This document shows positions 47,872 to 58,269 of a DNA stretch of 64,000 nucleotides, in pieces. Both the position numbers and the translations under genes were made by a program. How positions within the stretch are numbered: position 1 is the stretch's first letter; each line of letters opens with the position of its first letter. Origin of the DNA: Saccharum officinarum (lineage: Eukaryota > Streptophyta > Magnoliopsida > Poales > Poaceae). The notes under the pieces were generated by a model. The model was not told where the DNA came from. It made no database searches and saw nothing but the letters and a program-made list of their open reading frames with translations. The DNA lies in the NCBI GenBank assembly GCA_020631735.1, contig CM036223.1, positions 8,656,191 to 8,720,190 of the forward strand, written 5' to 3'.

Positions 47872-49990
47872 TGATTGCACGAAGATGGTGGGCGGTGGGT
47901 GAATGAGGAATGTGAACTCGGTTTACCAAAGAACACGCCCTGCAGCGCCCGCTACAGATGAGGAGCAATCGGAGAGGAGGAGGAGGAGGGGGGGCAGCAG
48001 CAGCCACAGGAGGCAGCCGTCTCCTACCCCGCTGCGTGAGGAGGAGTAGGAGGAGGAGCGTGAGGAGGAGGAGCAGGAGCTAGTTTGGTAGACAGACGAG
48101 GAGGAGGGGGGGAGGGACGACGAGGAGGCAGTATGTACGGTTCCGCTTCCTTTGGTTCGTGCTGTGTCTACTTGCGAGGTCCCGCGAGCCTCCTGGCGTG
48201 GCCAATACCTCCTCATCAATGCCCACTGATCCGCCCCGAAGGAACCAAGTAAGTAACTTTACATGTTATCACTACTTCATATGATATGCTCAAAATCGAA
48301 ATAGAAACTAATAATTTTTCTGAATCACTTGTGTAGGAACTGGGTTGCTGTGGAGGGTCGCGGGCGCTCCGTCAATGGCATCCTGGGTCTTCTGTGCAGG
48401 GAACACTACCCTGGCCTAGTGTAGTTGACTGGGAAGATGGAGCCGGCCTACATGTTTGACCGATTTGCCACCGCCCCGATGTGACTTACGGCAACAAGAT
48501 GGAGCGGGTGAGGCGGGAGCTGTGGGTAAGTCTTCCTCACACTACATCGCATTAATTGTACTTTTCTTAAATAATTAATAGATACAATGCGTCTGTATGC
48601 AAGATTTTTTTAGATGCTAGGAGGGAATGCGGGCGCATGCAGATTTGGTGGTTACCAAATCCTATAAGAAACTCGTCGTGGACCTGCATTACGAGGTGCA
48701 TATCCAGGCCATCGTAACTTACTATGGCTCGGTCCTTGGACAAAGGCTAAAAAAGGATGCCACAAGAACCATGCAGTTGACCCGGGACCAGTACCTTCAG
48801 GTAGATAAAGAACACTAATATTGATTCCTTTTGAGATTAAGTTATTCTAATTTGATCTTCTTATATGTCAAATACTTGATGACGTGTAGATGATTCTCCC
48901 TTGGTGCGCCTCGTATCCCGAGTGCTGGGAGATGATCGTGGACAAGTGATTGTCCGAAGCCTGGGCCCAGGAGCACAATGATGCCCAGGAATGGTGTTTG
49001 ATGATGCCAGGTGTACCACACCATCATGGCAGCCGCAACCTCGTCGGATACGCACAAGCATGGGTACGCGAATTCATTTATCTATTCTAACGCTCAATTA
49101 TGCCTGATTTCTAATCATCTTGCTGTCTTTCTCACAGTCGGCGTCACATGGTGGCCAGCCTTGCTCCACCTTGTAGGCATGGGCTATGGCCCACAAGGGC
49201 AAGGCGACGTCTGACGTCTCCTACAACCCGGAGGACCTGCGCGAGGCGTACACCAACACGAGCGTCCATACCCACCTCGCCGAGTACACGTCGGCGGCAA
49301 GGTCGGTCCATGGGCTAGAGTATGATGCGAGCACCGAGGACCTTGACACAGAGATCGTCATGAGGGTGGGAGGAGGCAAGAAGCATGGGCGGTACTGGAT
49401 GGGCAACGACGTCATCGACACGGCCTCTACTCCCTCTCTCCTAGATCCGAGCACGGAGCATGAGTGCAAGCGTCCCCATAAACCCACGACCATCCCTGCA
49501 CAACACCGAGTTGATGCACTCGAGGTTATTCCTATTTTATTCGTCATACATTGATCTTTTACCTTTACATTATTGTAACATTACCTTTGCGTTATTGTAG
49601 GCCCAACTAGAAGAAGAATGGAGGCAACGTCAGGCAGAGCACGAGATGATGCAGGCCCAGCTAGCGTCTGAGAGGGCCGAGCGGGAGGCCCAGGAGAAGA
49701 AGGTGGTGGACCTGATTCAGTTCGTGTCCAGGATGGGGGCCCAATCGGGGATGGAGTTGCCAGCGTCACTATTCGCTCCACCTCCGACTCCTGCTGCACC
49801 TACTCCTGTGAGTATAAATGTTTATTGCTGTTGCTTGTGCTTTGCTTGTCTCACACATGTAATATCTTCTCCTTTGAGCAGCCTCAGTTGGCGGGTTCGA
49901 ATAATCCGCCTCATGCGCCAGGTTGGCCTTCGAACGATCAAGGTATACCTTCACCACAGCCGGGGTGGCAAGGTTGGCACTGATGGTGTG
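47872..49990 (+). pseudogene. Plant transposase (Transposase_24 / En-Spm second protein) remnant, second copy
   Basis: Homologous to 33,952-35,860 with the same exon and intron layout. Recognisable pieces include SVNGILGLLCREHYPGLV, KSYKKLVVDLHYEVH, GKATSDVSYNPEDLREAYTN (49,186-49,554, open through a place where copy 1 has TAG) and a coiled-coil-like AQLASERAEREAQEKKVVDL near 49,650. The first ATG of copy 1 is ACG here, and stops such as the TAG at about 48,422 are shared. Non-functional. Confidence 0.78.
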
Positions 49991-50296
49991 AGTTGCACTT
50001 TTATTTGGATGATGGACTTGTGATGGACTTGTGATGTTGTGATGCACTTGTTATGTTTGGACAACTATTCTGAACTTGTTTGGACAACTATGATGCACTT
50101 GTGATGCCGTGATGGTTGTTTGGATGATGTGAGAACTTATTTTGATCTATATTGCGATGGATGTGATATATGCAATGGATGTGACATACGTGATGGATAT
50201 GCTATTGTGATGCATGTGATATATATATGTTTGGATGTCATATTTACGGTTTGTCGTGATGGAATAAAAAAAATACAGAAAAAACAGTTCTGGGTC

Positions 50297-50714
50297 ACTT
50301 TGCCGAGTGTTGCACTCGGCAAAGTGACTCTTTGCCGAGTGCAATGGCCATTACACTCGGCAAAGCTGGGAAATTTTGCACCTAGTGCATGAATTTCCCA
50401 GCTTTGCCGAGCGCCGTGCCGTAGGGCACTCGACAAAGAATTAAAAAAACGTTTTGCCGAGCAGCCTACGTCACGGCGCTCGGCAAATGATTTTCTAAAA
50501 AAAATAAAGTCTTTGCCGAGTGCCTGCCAGGTTGACACTCGGCAAACCGCCGTCACCGTCTTCGGCGCCGTGATGGAGCCTCTTTTTTGCCGAGAGCCGT
50601 ACACGGCACTCGGTAAATCCTTTGCCGATTATTTTTTTCTGAGCACTCTTTGCCGAGTGTGGCACTCGGCAAACGCTTTGCCGAGTGCAAAGGGGCCTTT
50701 GCCGAGTGCTGGAT
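50297..50714. repeat. Right subterminal repeat array of CACTA-2 copy 2
   Basis: A dozen or so TTTGCCGAGTG or CACTCGGCAAA motifs in inverted pairs, more complete than in copy 1. Confidence 0.9.
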
Positions 50715-51128
50715 CCAGTAGTGTTGGTGGATTATCCCGTTTGCATGTCCAACACGTTAATAAGAAGCCAACAGCTGTGCAGCATCTTGGTGTGGTGTCT
50801 TCAACAATGATGGTGAAAGATCAAAAGGTTGCACGTTAACCTGTGTGTCTGAACATATGATGACATGCGCATGCATTTTTGCTGTACCACAGCTAGGTAG
50901 AACGTACGACTAGTACTAGCATATATACCAGCCATGTGTTCAGTAGAAGGATCAAAAGGTTGCACGTTAAGCTTGCGTGGCTTGTGACTAATTCAGATCA
51001 AGTTTAAATGTGTCTTGTCAACAAGATAGCTTGTGGATTGGGATGTCTGCGTTCAAAACAGAGAACAGGTCATCCGATCCATTCATCTCCATCGTGCATC
51101 CTGCAGGCAGCAGGCTGCAGCAGTTCTC

Positions 51129-51136
51129 TATAAATA
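51129..51136 (+). promoter_or_regulatory. TATA box of Inh4
   Basis: TATAAATA in the same context as Inh1. Confidence 0.8.
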
Positions 51137-51333
51137 CCTCACCGGTGCATACTCGCTTCATATAACCAGCACCAGCAGTACAAAGAAGCACGATAGCAAG
51201 CAACACTTGCCCGTGAGTGTCCCTTTCTATACCTTACGCTTTTTTGCAATAATGTAGTAGTAGTCTGTTTCCTTTTCTGCATTGTCATCGACCAACTGAT
51301 TCGCAGTTAATCTCGCGACCCACGACGACGACC

Positions 51334-51564
51334 ATGAGCTCCACGGCGGCGGTGACGACAGCACCGGGGAGCGGCGGCGCCAAGACGTCGTGGCCGGAGG
51401 TGGTTGGCCTCAGCATAGAGGAAGCCAAGAAGGTGATCCTCAAGGACAAGCCCGACGCCGACATCGTCGTGTTGCCTGTCGGCTCGCGGGTGACCGATGA
51501 TTTTCTGCCCAACCGCGTCCGCATCTTCGTCGACACCGTCGCTGAGACGCCCCGTGTTGGCTAG
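51334..51564 (+). CDS. Inh4: potato inhibitor I family protease inhibitor (type I), 76 aa
   Basis: Coding sequence identical to Inh1 as far as I can compare by eye, so the same predicted cytosolic serine-protease inhibitor with Asp55 at P1 and Asp56 at P1', bracing Arg61 and Arg63, and no cysteines. The predicted 5'-UTR intron is 51,213-51,306. It lies 610 bp right of the CACTA-2 end. A 243-bp Tourist-like element sits between its stop codon and the AATAAA signal (51,844), which Inh1 lacks, so the two genes may differ in 3' UTR length or poly(A) site use. Duplicate of Inh1 in the 14.1-kb tandem duplication. Confidence 0.95.
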   Translation: MSSTAAVTTAPGSGGAKTSWPEVVGLSIEEAKKVILKDKPDADIVVLPVGSRVTDDFLPNRVRIFVDTVAETPRVG

Positions 51565-51598
51565 TTGCCCAGCTCCCTTTTACTCCAGCCACAACTGA

Positions 51599-51841
51599 GG
51601 TCCTGTTTAGTTTCTAGAAAATTTTGCAAAATTTTTCAGATTCACCGTCACATCGAATCTTTGGACACATGCATAAAGCATTAAATATAGATAAAAAATA
51701 AAACTAATTACACAGTTTAGACGAAATGGACGAGACGAATCTTTTAAGCCTAATTAAACCATGATTGGACAATATTTGCCAAATAACAACGAAAAACGCT
51801 ACAATGCCATTTTGCCAAAAATTTCGGATCTAAACCGGCCC
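51599..51841. mobile_element. Tourist-like MITE (243 bp) in the Inh4 3' UTR
   Basis: Inverted ends GGTCCTGTTTAG and CTAAACCGGCCC, with a 3-bp duplication TGA (51,596-51,598 and 51,842-51,844). Inh1 has the uninterrupted sequence ACTGAATAAAAG at the same place (about 37,603-37,614). It belongs to a common grass MITE type whose ends read like GGCCCTGTTTAG. Confidence 0.88.
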
Positions 51842-51899
51842 TGAATAAAAGATAATATATGTGTAGTAAACTCAAAATAATAACTCAGAAGATGCCATG

Positions 51900-52578
51900 A
51901 TCGATCTATCATGTACCCTGTTCATGCATCTTCCGAATGGTTCCGGATGTGTGTTTTACTTTCTATGAATGATACCATATTACATATACTACTGTAAATA
52001 ACAATGCTCATGTTCCGGCATGTCGTCGTTCTGCATATGGAGAATTAGTGTGTTATCACTGTTATTTATGTCCAAAGCACGTTCCAATCCTTGCATGGGT
52101 GAACGTACTATACGTACTTGGTGACGGAAGTGATGATGGACAAATCATTCAGATCGACACAAATGTGCCCCAATGAAAAGTGCAGCTGACCATTTTTTTA
52201 ACAGGAAACTTCGTTGCACTTAAGAACAGCTAGCGTACAGAGTGTATTGCCTAAAAGGCTCCCAATTACAGAGGTGAGCGCTTGATTAACCACTAACCAG
52301 GGCACTGATTGACATGAGCAACATGTGTGCAAGATACAGTAGTTTGAGAGGGATGAGAAGACACAGGTGTATGAGCTTGTTTAGCTAAACTATGAGGTGA
52401 ATGATTTAGAGCTCTTGTAATCTTTGTAAACCTTGTAAAGGTTGTCTCTATTTGTCTGAATGAAATTCTATGTCCGGTGGTGTAGATAAGTTTTTTTTTT
52501 CATTTCGGAAGTATTTTATTAACTCAAGATAATTGTCTTGAGATAAATCTCTCATTTTCTCAAATGCTGTAGAAAAAT
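51900..52578. other. Inh4 3' flank, no gene
   Basis: Collinear with 37,655-38,339. Nothing coding recognised. Confidence 0.6.
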
Positions 52579-52581
52579 TAA

Positions 52582-52812
52582 GGCCCTGTTTGGTACAGTT
52601 CTTTAGAAAAGTGCTTCCCTAAGAAACTGTATAAATTAAGAAAAGGTGTGATAAGGATAACCTGACCTGACCGGGCTTATACTTTTTAATATAAATAATG
52701 GGGAATACTGTGAGAAGGTCGGTCAAAGGAAACTGCAGAAAAATGCAATGTTTGTGTTTTAATTTCAGCTTATTTGGATCATAATAGCTTATAAACTGAA
52801 CCAAACATGTCC
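52582..52812. mobile_element. Tourist-like MITE in the Inh4 3' flank
   Basis: Duplicate of the element at 38,343, with TAA at 52,579-52,581 and 52,813-52,815. Confidence 0.85.
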
Positions 52813-52815
52813 TAA

Positions 52816-53700
52816 GTCCCCATTAAACCATCCTGCAATGTTTGTAAAGTCTAATCGATTTTTTTATGAATTTTTGTGTGAAAGTTCGTTGCAAAAGAGA
52901 ATGGTCTAAGTAACAACATTAACACGTGCAAACGCCAAAAAAGGGTGACAACCTCATGCAACTAGGCAAACAAAAATGGTGACAACCTCATGCCACTAGG
53001 GTAACAAAAAAGGTTAAATTCACAAAAGGTTACCATCGTCTTTCTTCGTTGGAAAATCTCAACTGATGACTGCATGCTCTTTTTTTGTCAAGTAATAAAA
53101 TGAAAAGGACTATATATGTAAGTGCAGAGCTCTGGCTACTTTGTAAATTTTTAATGGCACCAAACTTTGAGGTGTCTCAATCGCCTAAACTGTAAGGTAG
53201 CATTGAACCGAAAAGATAACTTGGTCAGTCTCAGTGGGAGTTCCATGTAAGTTTCATTTGCATTAAATATGTTGTCACGTATGTATTTTGATGACATGAC
53301 AGTGCATTTAAAAAGAGAGAGAAGAAACTCTCTTGGCATGATTATCAACTCTTTATGAGTTATGAAACTAAATGCCTATGAAACCGTAGAATGAAACTCT
53401 TTCTTGAGAGTGAGTGTTTCATCCTAGTTTTGTTTCATTTCATATGACATGGCAGTCTTAGAAATAATGCCACGAAACTCTTCATTAAACAGAGTCCTTT
53501 ATTTAAATTTGGAATCTGCAGAATCGTGTTGACAAAACAGGGTTGGGAATTCTGCCCGCATTACACGCATCCAGCTTTGACAATTTGGTGCGTCCTTCAT
53601 CTTCCACGATCGATATTCCTTACACCTTACAGATATAGTTGTTTAATTAGATCGGTGGATTATCCCGTTTGCATGTCCAACACATCAGCTGTGCAGCATC
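52816..53700. other. Intergenic, Inh4-Inh5
   Basis: Collinear with the Inh1-Inh2 interval; no gene recognised. Confidence 0.5.
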
Positions 53701-54027
53701 TTCGTGTGGTGTCTTTATCAATGATGATGAAAGATCAAAAGGTTGCACGTTAAGCTGTCTGTCTGAACATATGACATGCGCATGCATTTTGCCGTACCAC
53801 AGCTAGCTAGAACGTACGACTAGTACTAGCATTAGCAATAGCATATACCAGCCATGCATGTGTTCGGTAGAAAGATCAAAAGATAGATTGCACGTGAAGC
53901 TTGCGTGGCTTAAGAATAATTGTCTACAATATTGCTTGTGGACTGGGATGTCTTCGTTCAAAGCAGAGAACAGGTCATCCGATCCATTCATCTCCATCGT
54001 GCATCCTGCAGGCTGCTGCAGCAGCTC

Positions 54028-54035
54028 TATAAATA
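54028..54035 (+). promoter_or_regulatory. TATA box of Inh5
   Basis: TATAAATA in the conserved context. Confidence 0.8.
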
Positions 54036-54236
54036 CCTCACTGGTGCATACTCGCTTCATATAACCAGCACCAGTCCAAGAAGAACGATAACAAACAACA
54101 CTTGCCCGTGAGTGTGCCTTTCTATACCTTACGCTTTTTTTTTGCAATAATGTAGTAGTAGTCTATTTCCTTTTTTTTGCATTGTTATCGATCAACTGAT
54201 TCGCAGTTCAATTCGCGACTACCCACGACGACGACC

Positions 54237-54464
54237 ATGAGCTCCACGGCGACGGCGGCAGCACCGGAGTGCGGCGACGCCAAGACGTCGTGGCCAGAGG
54301 TGGTCGGGCTCAGCGTGGAGGAAGCCAAGAAGGTGATCCTCAAGGACAAGCCCGACGCCGACATCGTCGTGGTGCCCGTCGGCTCGAGTGTAACCACCGA
54401 TTTTGTGCTCAACCGCGTGCGTATCTTCGTCGACATCGTCGCCCAGACGCCTCGCGTCGGCTGA
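54237..54464 (+). CDS. Inh5: potato inhibitor I family protease inhibitor (type II), 75 aa
   Basis: Same protein as Inh2: [30 protein letters not shown], loop [10 protein letters not shown] with Thr at P1 and Asp at P1', then RVRIFVD and a PRVG end. Predicted cytosolic with no signal peptide. The predicted 5'-UTR intron is 54,108-54,206, so the upstream in-frame ATG at 54,177 is not used. The promoter lacks the 117-bp MITE found upstream of Inh2 and so shows the older arrangement. A Stowaway-like MITE lies in the 3' flank as in Inh2. Confidence 0.95.
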   Translation: MSSTATAAAPECGDAKTSWPEVVGLSVEEAKKVILKDKPDADIVVVPVGSSVTTDFVLNRVRIFVDIVAQTPRVG

Positions 54465-54623
54465 TAAGAGGCCGGCTGATGCCTAGCTAGCTTCGGTTCC
54501 TTCCTTGCTTTAGAACTGAATATTCTATAATTAAAATGAATAACTCGGACATGCCATGTATTCATGTCCGTGTATCTGCCGAATAATGGATGTGTACGTG
54601 TTTCTTTTCCTACTATAAATTAT

Positions 54624-54864
54624 TACTCATCCATTTCAAATTATAATTTGTTTGACTTTTTTTACCTCAAGTTTGACCGTTCGTCTTATTCAAAAAATTT
54701 GTGCAAACATAGTCAAATTTAAGTCATTATTGAAGAACTTTTGTTAATAAACCAAGCTACAACAAAAGAAGTGATATTTAACACAAATATTTGAATAAGA
54801 CGAGTGGTCAAACTTAGGGTTAAAAAAGTCAACGAACTATATATAATTTGGAACGGATTTAGTA
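54624..54864. mobile_element. Stowaway-like MITE in the Inh5 3' flank
   Basis: Duplicate of the element at 40,510-40,750. Confidence 0.75.
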
Positions 54865-54969
54865 CTAAATAATGGCATCACTCTTGTATAAATATATGTA
54901 TCAAAATGTCGTCCATCCTTTGCACGAATGAATATATGAAAGGGGATCAGTAGTTTGTTTTCACTTTCT

Positions 54970-55738
54970 TTCATTAAAAAAACAGGTGTCCGACACCATT
55001 GAATCCTGGTTGTCTAAATTAAATTCTCCAAACTTTGATTTTTTTTTTACCAAAACAGGAGGGGTTGCCCCTACTGGATGCATATATGCTATATGGGCTC
55101 CCCCAATAGAGCCTCTTTCTCCGCATTGTACCTTAGGTCAAGGTTTGAGAGATTAGGGCACGGGCTAAAACAAGCTTTTTGTTTTGCATAGTACATCCCC
55201 AAGTTATATATGAAAAAAATTTAAAATAAAAAATACATAATATTCTATCCAGATTCTTCCATCTTCTCCTTCCCCAATGGCATCTCTCGAACACTAGAGT
55301 CAAAGTACAGTCCTTATGCCGATTCCAACGACCAACCCCAAAAACAATGGACATGCCGCAAGATCCAACGCTTCAGAACTAGTCCAAAACGTATCTAAAT
55401 CACTGAAAGAATATCGGTAGTTGCATCATCGGGTACGACGTAGGCTGCAGATTCATCATCTCGAGACCTTAAAATCCTCTCCGCGACCACCGACGATGAG
55501 ATCGATGACCTGGAGTCACTGCCCTTGTCGGTGGCTCCCAGAAGCACCCAATCCCCTTCACACGAATTGGCTGTTTGCCGATGAAATCGATGTCTGCAAC
55601 GGCGATCTCGTCGTGGCAATCATCGAAGTCATCGTAGGACACATGATCCTGACCGAAAATCATTTGATTTCGCCAGAAATTTATTTAGACTAAACCATAA
55701 ACAAACTAAAACTAAAAATTGTGGAAAAGAGAGATGGG
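54970..55738. other. Right part of duplication unit 2, no gene recognised
   Basis: Collinear with 40,860-41,624. Similarity ends at 55,738, the right edge of the tandem duplication. Confidence 0.45.
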
Positions 55739-57100
55739 TCCCCTCTCCTTCTTACCTCTCGAGAGGAAGAAGGAGAGGAGCCCTAGGTGGAGGAGTGGCG
55801 ACGGCGAGGCCCTAGGAGCAAGGGCGGGGGTGGTGTTTTTCTGAAGACCCTAGGCAGTGGCTCCATCTGAAGAAGCGCGCAGCTAAACTAAACAACAATT
55901 TTAACTAAGGTGTTAAGCAAAATTTTGTCAAGGGTGGTTTTTGGGTCATGACAGTTATAGGTAACAGTGACTCGTGCCCTAAGAACCTCTCTGGTCCATC
56001 CAACGGACAAATCATTCAGACACAAATGTGCCCCAATGAAAGTGCAGCTGACCACGGATGTGCCGATTGCATTTTTATAAGAAACTTCCTTGCACCTTAA
56101 GAACAGAGTACAGAGAGTAGCGCCAATAAAAGGCTCCCAATTTACGGAGGTGAGTGCTTCATTAACCACCAGGCACTGATTAACATGAGCAACATTTGTG
56201 CAAGCTATAGTAGTTTGAGAGGGATGAGAAGACAGAGTTGTATGAGCTTGTTTGGCTAAACTATGAGCTGGATGATTTAGAGCTCTTGCAATCTTGTATA
56301 GCTTGTTAAGGTTGTATCTATATTTAATTTGTCTGAATGAAATCCTGTGTGAGGGATGAGAAGACAGAGATGTATGAGCCTGTTTAGATAAACTATGAGC
56401 TGAATCGTTGCAAAAAAAAAAGGAGCTGAATGATGATTTAGAGCTCTTAGTTTGCAATATTGTAAACCTTGTAAAGGTTGTCTCTATATTTGTCTGAATG
56501 AAATCCTGTGTGAGGGATGAGAAGACATAGATGTGCGAGTCATTTTTGTAAATTTTAATCATTTTTATAATTTTTTTGTACGATTCCTGTGAAATTTTTC
56601 CGTTCCAAAGGAGTACGGTCTAAGTAACAACTTTAACATGAAGGCCAAAAAAATGGTGACAACCTCATGCCACTGGGCTAACAAAAATGGCTAAATTCAC
56701 AAAAGGTTACCATCGTCTTTCTTAATTCGTTGCGATAATCTCACTGATGACTGCATGTTCTTTTTTTCAAGTAAAATGAAAAGTACCACAGGCACTACCT
56801 CTGTTCGATCATATACTATATAATATATGTAACAGCATGCAGAGCTCTGGCTAATTTGTACATTTTTAATGGCATCAAACTTTCAAATGTCTCAATCGCC
56901 TAAACTATAAGGTAACGTTGAACTGGAAATAAAACAATTTCAATCACTACAAGTTAGTAGACAGAGTCCTTTATTTAACTTTGCAATGTGCACATTACAC
57001 GCATCCAGCTTTGACAAATTTGGTGCGTCCTTCATCTTCCACGATCGATATTCGTTGCAGATATTGTTCTTCAATTAGATCGGTGGATTATCCCGTTTGC
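55739..57100. other. Remnant flank of a lost type I inhibitor gene, no gene left
   Basis: From about 55,985 the sequence resembles the 3' flank of type I genes (compare 44,110 onward and 37,900 onward), yet no type I coding sequence precedes it. A phrase of about 120 bases around 56,210-56,350 recurs at 56,340-56,540. The first 250 bases (55,739-55,985) are unassigned. Confidence 0.5.
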
Positions 57101-57429
57101 ATGTCCAACACGTTAGCTAATAAGAAGCCAACAGCTGTGCAGCATCTTGGTGTTGTGTCTCTATTAATGATGTGAATAAACTATACATATGACATGCGGA
57201 TGCATTTTTGCCGTACCACAGCTAGCTGGAACGTACGACTAGTAGCATATATACCAGCCATGTGTTCAGTAGAAAGATCAAAAGATAGATTGCACGTTAA
57301 GCTTGCGTGGCTTATGACTAATTGTCAACAAGATTGCTCGTGGATTGGGATGTCTTCGTTCAAAGCAGAGAACAGGTCATCCGATCCATTCATCTCCATC
57401 GTACATCCTGCAGGCTGCAGCAGCAGCTC

Positions 57430-57437
57430 TATAAATA
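57430..57437 (+). promoter_or_regulatory. TATA box of Inh6
   Basis: TATAAATA in the conserved context. Confidence 0.8.
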
Positions 57438-57536
57438 CCTCACTAGTGCATACTCGCTTCATATAACCAGCAGCAATCAGCAGCAGTAGTGCAGTACAAA
57501 GAAGCACGATAACACTTGCACGTGAGTGTGCCTGCA

Positions 57537-57664
57537 GGCCCTGTTCATCCGGCTTATAATCCGTACTTTTCAGCTTATTTTTTTAGACGGAATAGTATTT
57601 TTCTCTCATAGCAAATCAGCCAACAGTATTTTTCAGCCGGCTTATCAGCACAGCCGAACGGGCC
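57537..57664. mobile_element. Short MITE inside the predicted 5'-UTR intron of Inh6
   Basis: 128 bp with inverted ends GGCCCTGTTC and GAACGGGCC. The other array members have an uninterrupted GTGTGCCTTTCTA at this place. The target duplication is not clear (TGCC or TGC are possible). It lengthens the predicted intron (57,522-57,773) to 252 bases from about 97. Confidence 0.75.
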
Positions 57665-57797
57665 TGCCTTTCTATACCTTACATTTTTTGCAATAATGCA
57701 GTAGTAGTCGTTTGTTTCCTTTTAGTTATTCATTCACATGCCAGAGCATCGTGATCGATCAACTGATTCGCAGTTACGTCGACCCACGACGACGGTC

Positions 57798-58019
57798 ATG
57801 AGCTCCACGGCGACGGCACCGGAGTGCGGCAGCGCCAAGACGTCGTGGCCGGAGGTGGTTGGCCTCAGCATAGAGGAAGCCAAGAAGGTGATCCTCAAGG
57901 ACAAGCCCGACGCCGATATCGTCGTGCTGCCCGTCGGCGCGGAGGTGACCGGTGATTATCTGCCTGACCGCGTCCGCATCTTCGTCGACACCGTCGCCGA
58001 GACGCCCCGCGTGGGCTGA
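57798..58019 (+). CDS. Inh6: potato inhibitor I family protease inhibitor (type II), 73 aa
   Basis: An intact CI-2/MPI-like inhibitor, predicted cytosolic. Landmarks are [30 protein letters not shown], loop [17 protein letters not shown] and a PRVG end. P1 is Gly and P1' Asp, different from all other copies. The ATG at 57,798 aligns with the starts of the other genes; the upstream in-frame ATG at 57,738 lies in the predicted intron. The 3' flank (AACTCGGACAT..., GCCGAATAATGGA) matches Inh2 and Inh5, making it type II, while the coding part shares features with Inh1 ([22 protein letters not shown]). It lies outside the 14.1-kb duplication and is single copy here. Confidence 0.95.
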   Translation: MSSTATAPECGSAKTSWPEVVGLSIEEAKKVILKDKPDADIVVLPVGAEVTGDYLPDRVRIFVDTVAETPRVG

Positions 58020-58269
58020 TATGATCGAGGCTTAGCTACTGCCTAGCTTCAATATCAATTCCATCCTTGCTCTAGAAAATGTAAAATGAATAAATATAAC
58101 TCGGACATAACATGTATTCATGTCCCTGTATGTGCCGAATAATGGACGTATGTACGTGCTTCTTTCCTATAAATTATTTTTTTGACGAAACTTCTTTCCT
58201 ATAAATTATTACTAAATAATGGTATTGTTCTTGCATAAACAAATGTGTGTCATAACATAACGTGTCCAT

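Larger units (their letters stand above)
45388..50723. mobile_element. CACTA-2 copy 2, complete ends, non-autonomous
   Basis: 5,336 bp from CACTACCGG at 45,388 to CCAGTAGTG at 50,723. Both ends carry subterminal arrays of TTTGCCGAGTG and its inverse. The flanks read TCA on the left and TTG on the right; paralogous empty sites (39,411-39,430; 57,070-57,090) read TCG, so the target duplication was probably TCG with CpG decay on each side. Contains broken TNP2-like and Transposase_24-like genes, so it is not autonomous. It separates Inh3 from Inh4. Confidence 0.9.
41625..55738. repeat. Tandem segmental duplication, unit 2 (more complete copy, 14,114 bp)
   Basis: Contains block A', Inh3, complete CACTA-2, Inh4 and Inh5. 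At its left border a 21-bp unit beginning CAGTAGCAAGCGGGGC is present twice in tandem (41,625-41,645 and 41,646-41,666). Left of it the sequence matches the right end of this unit (55,700-55,738); right of it, it matches 30,595 onward. That is the expected head-to-tail junction. Confidence 0.93.
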
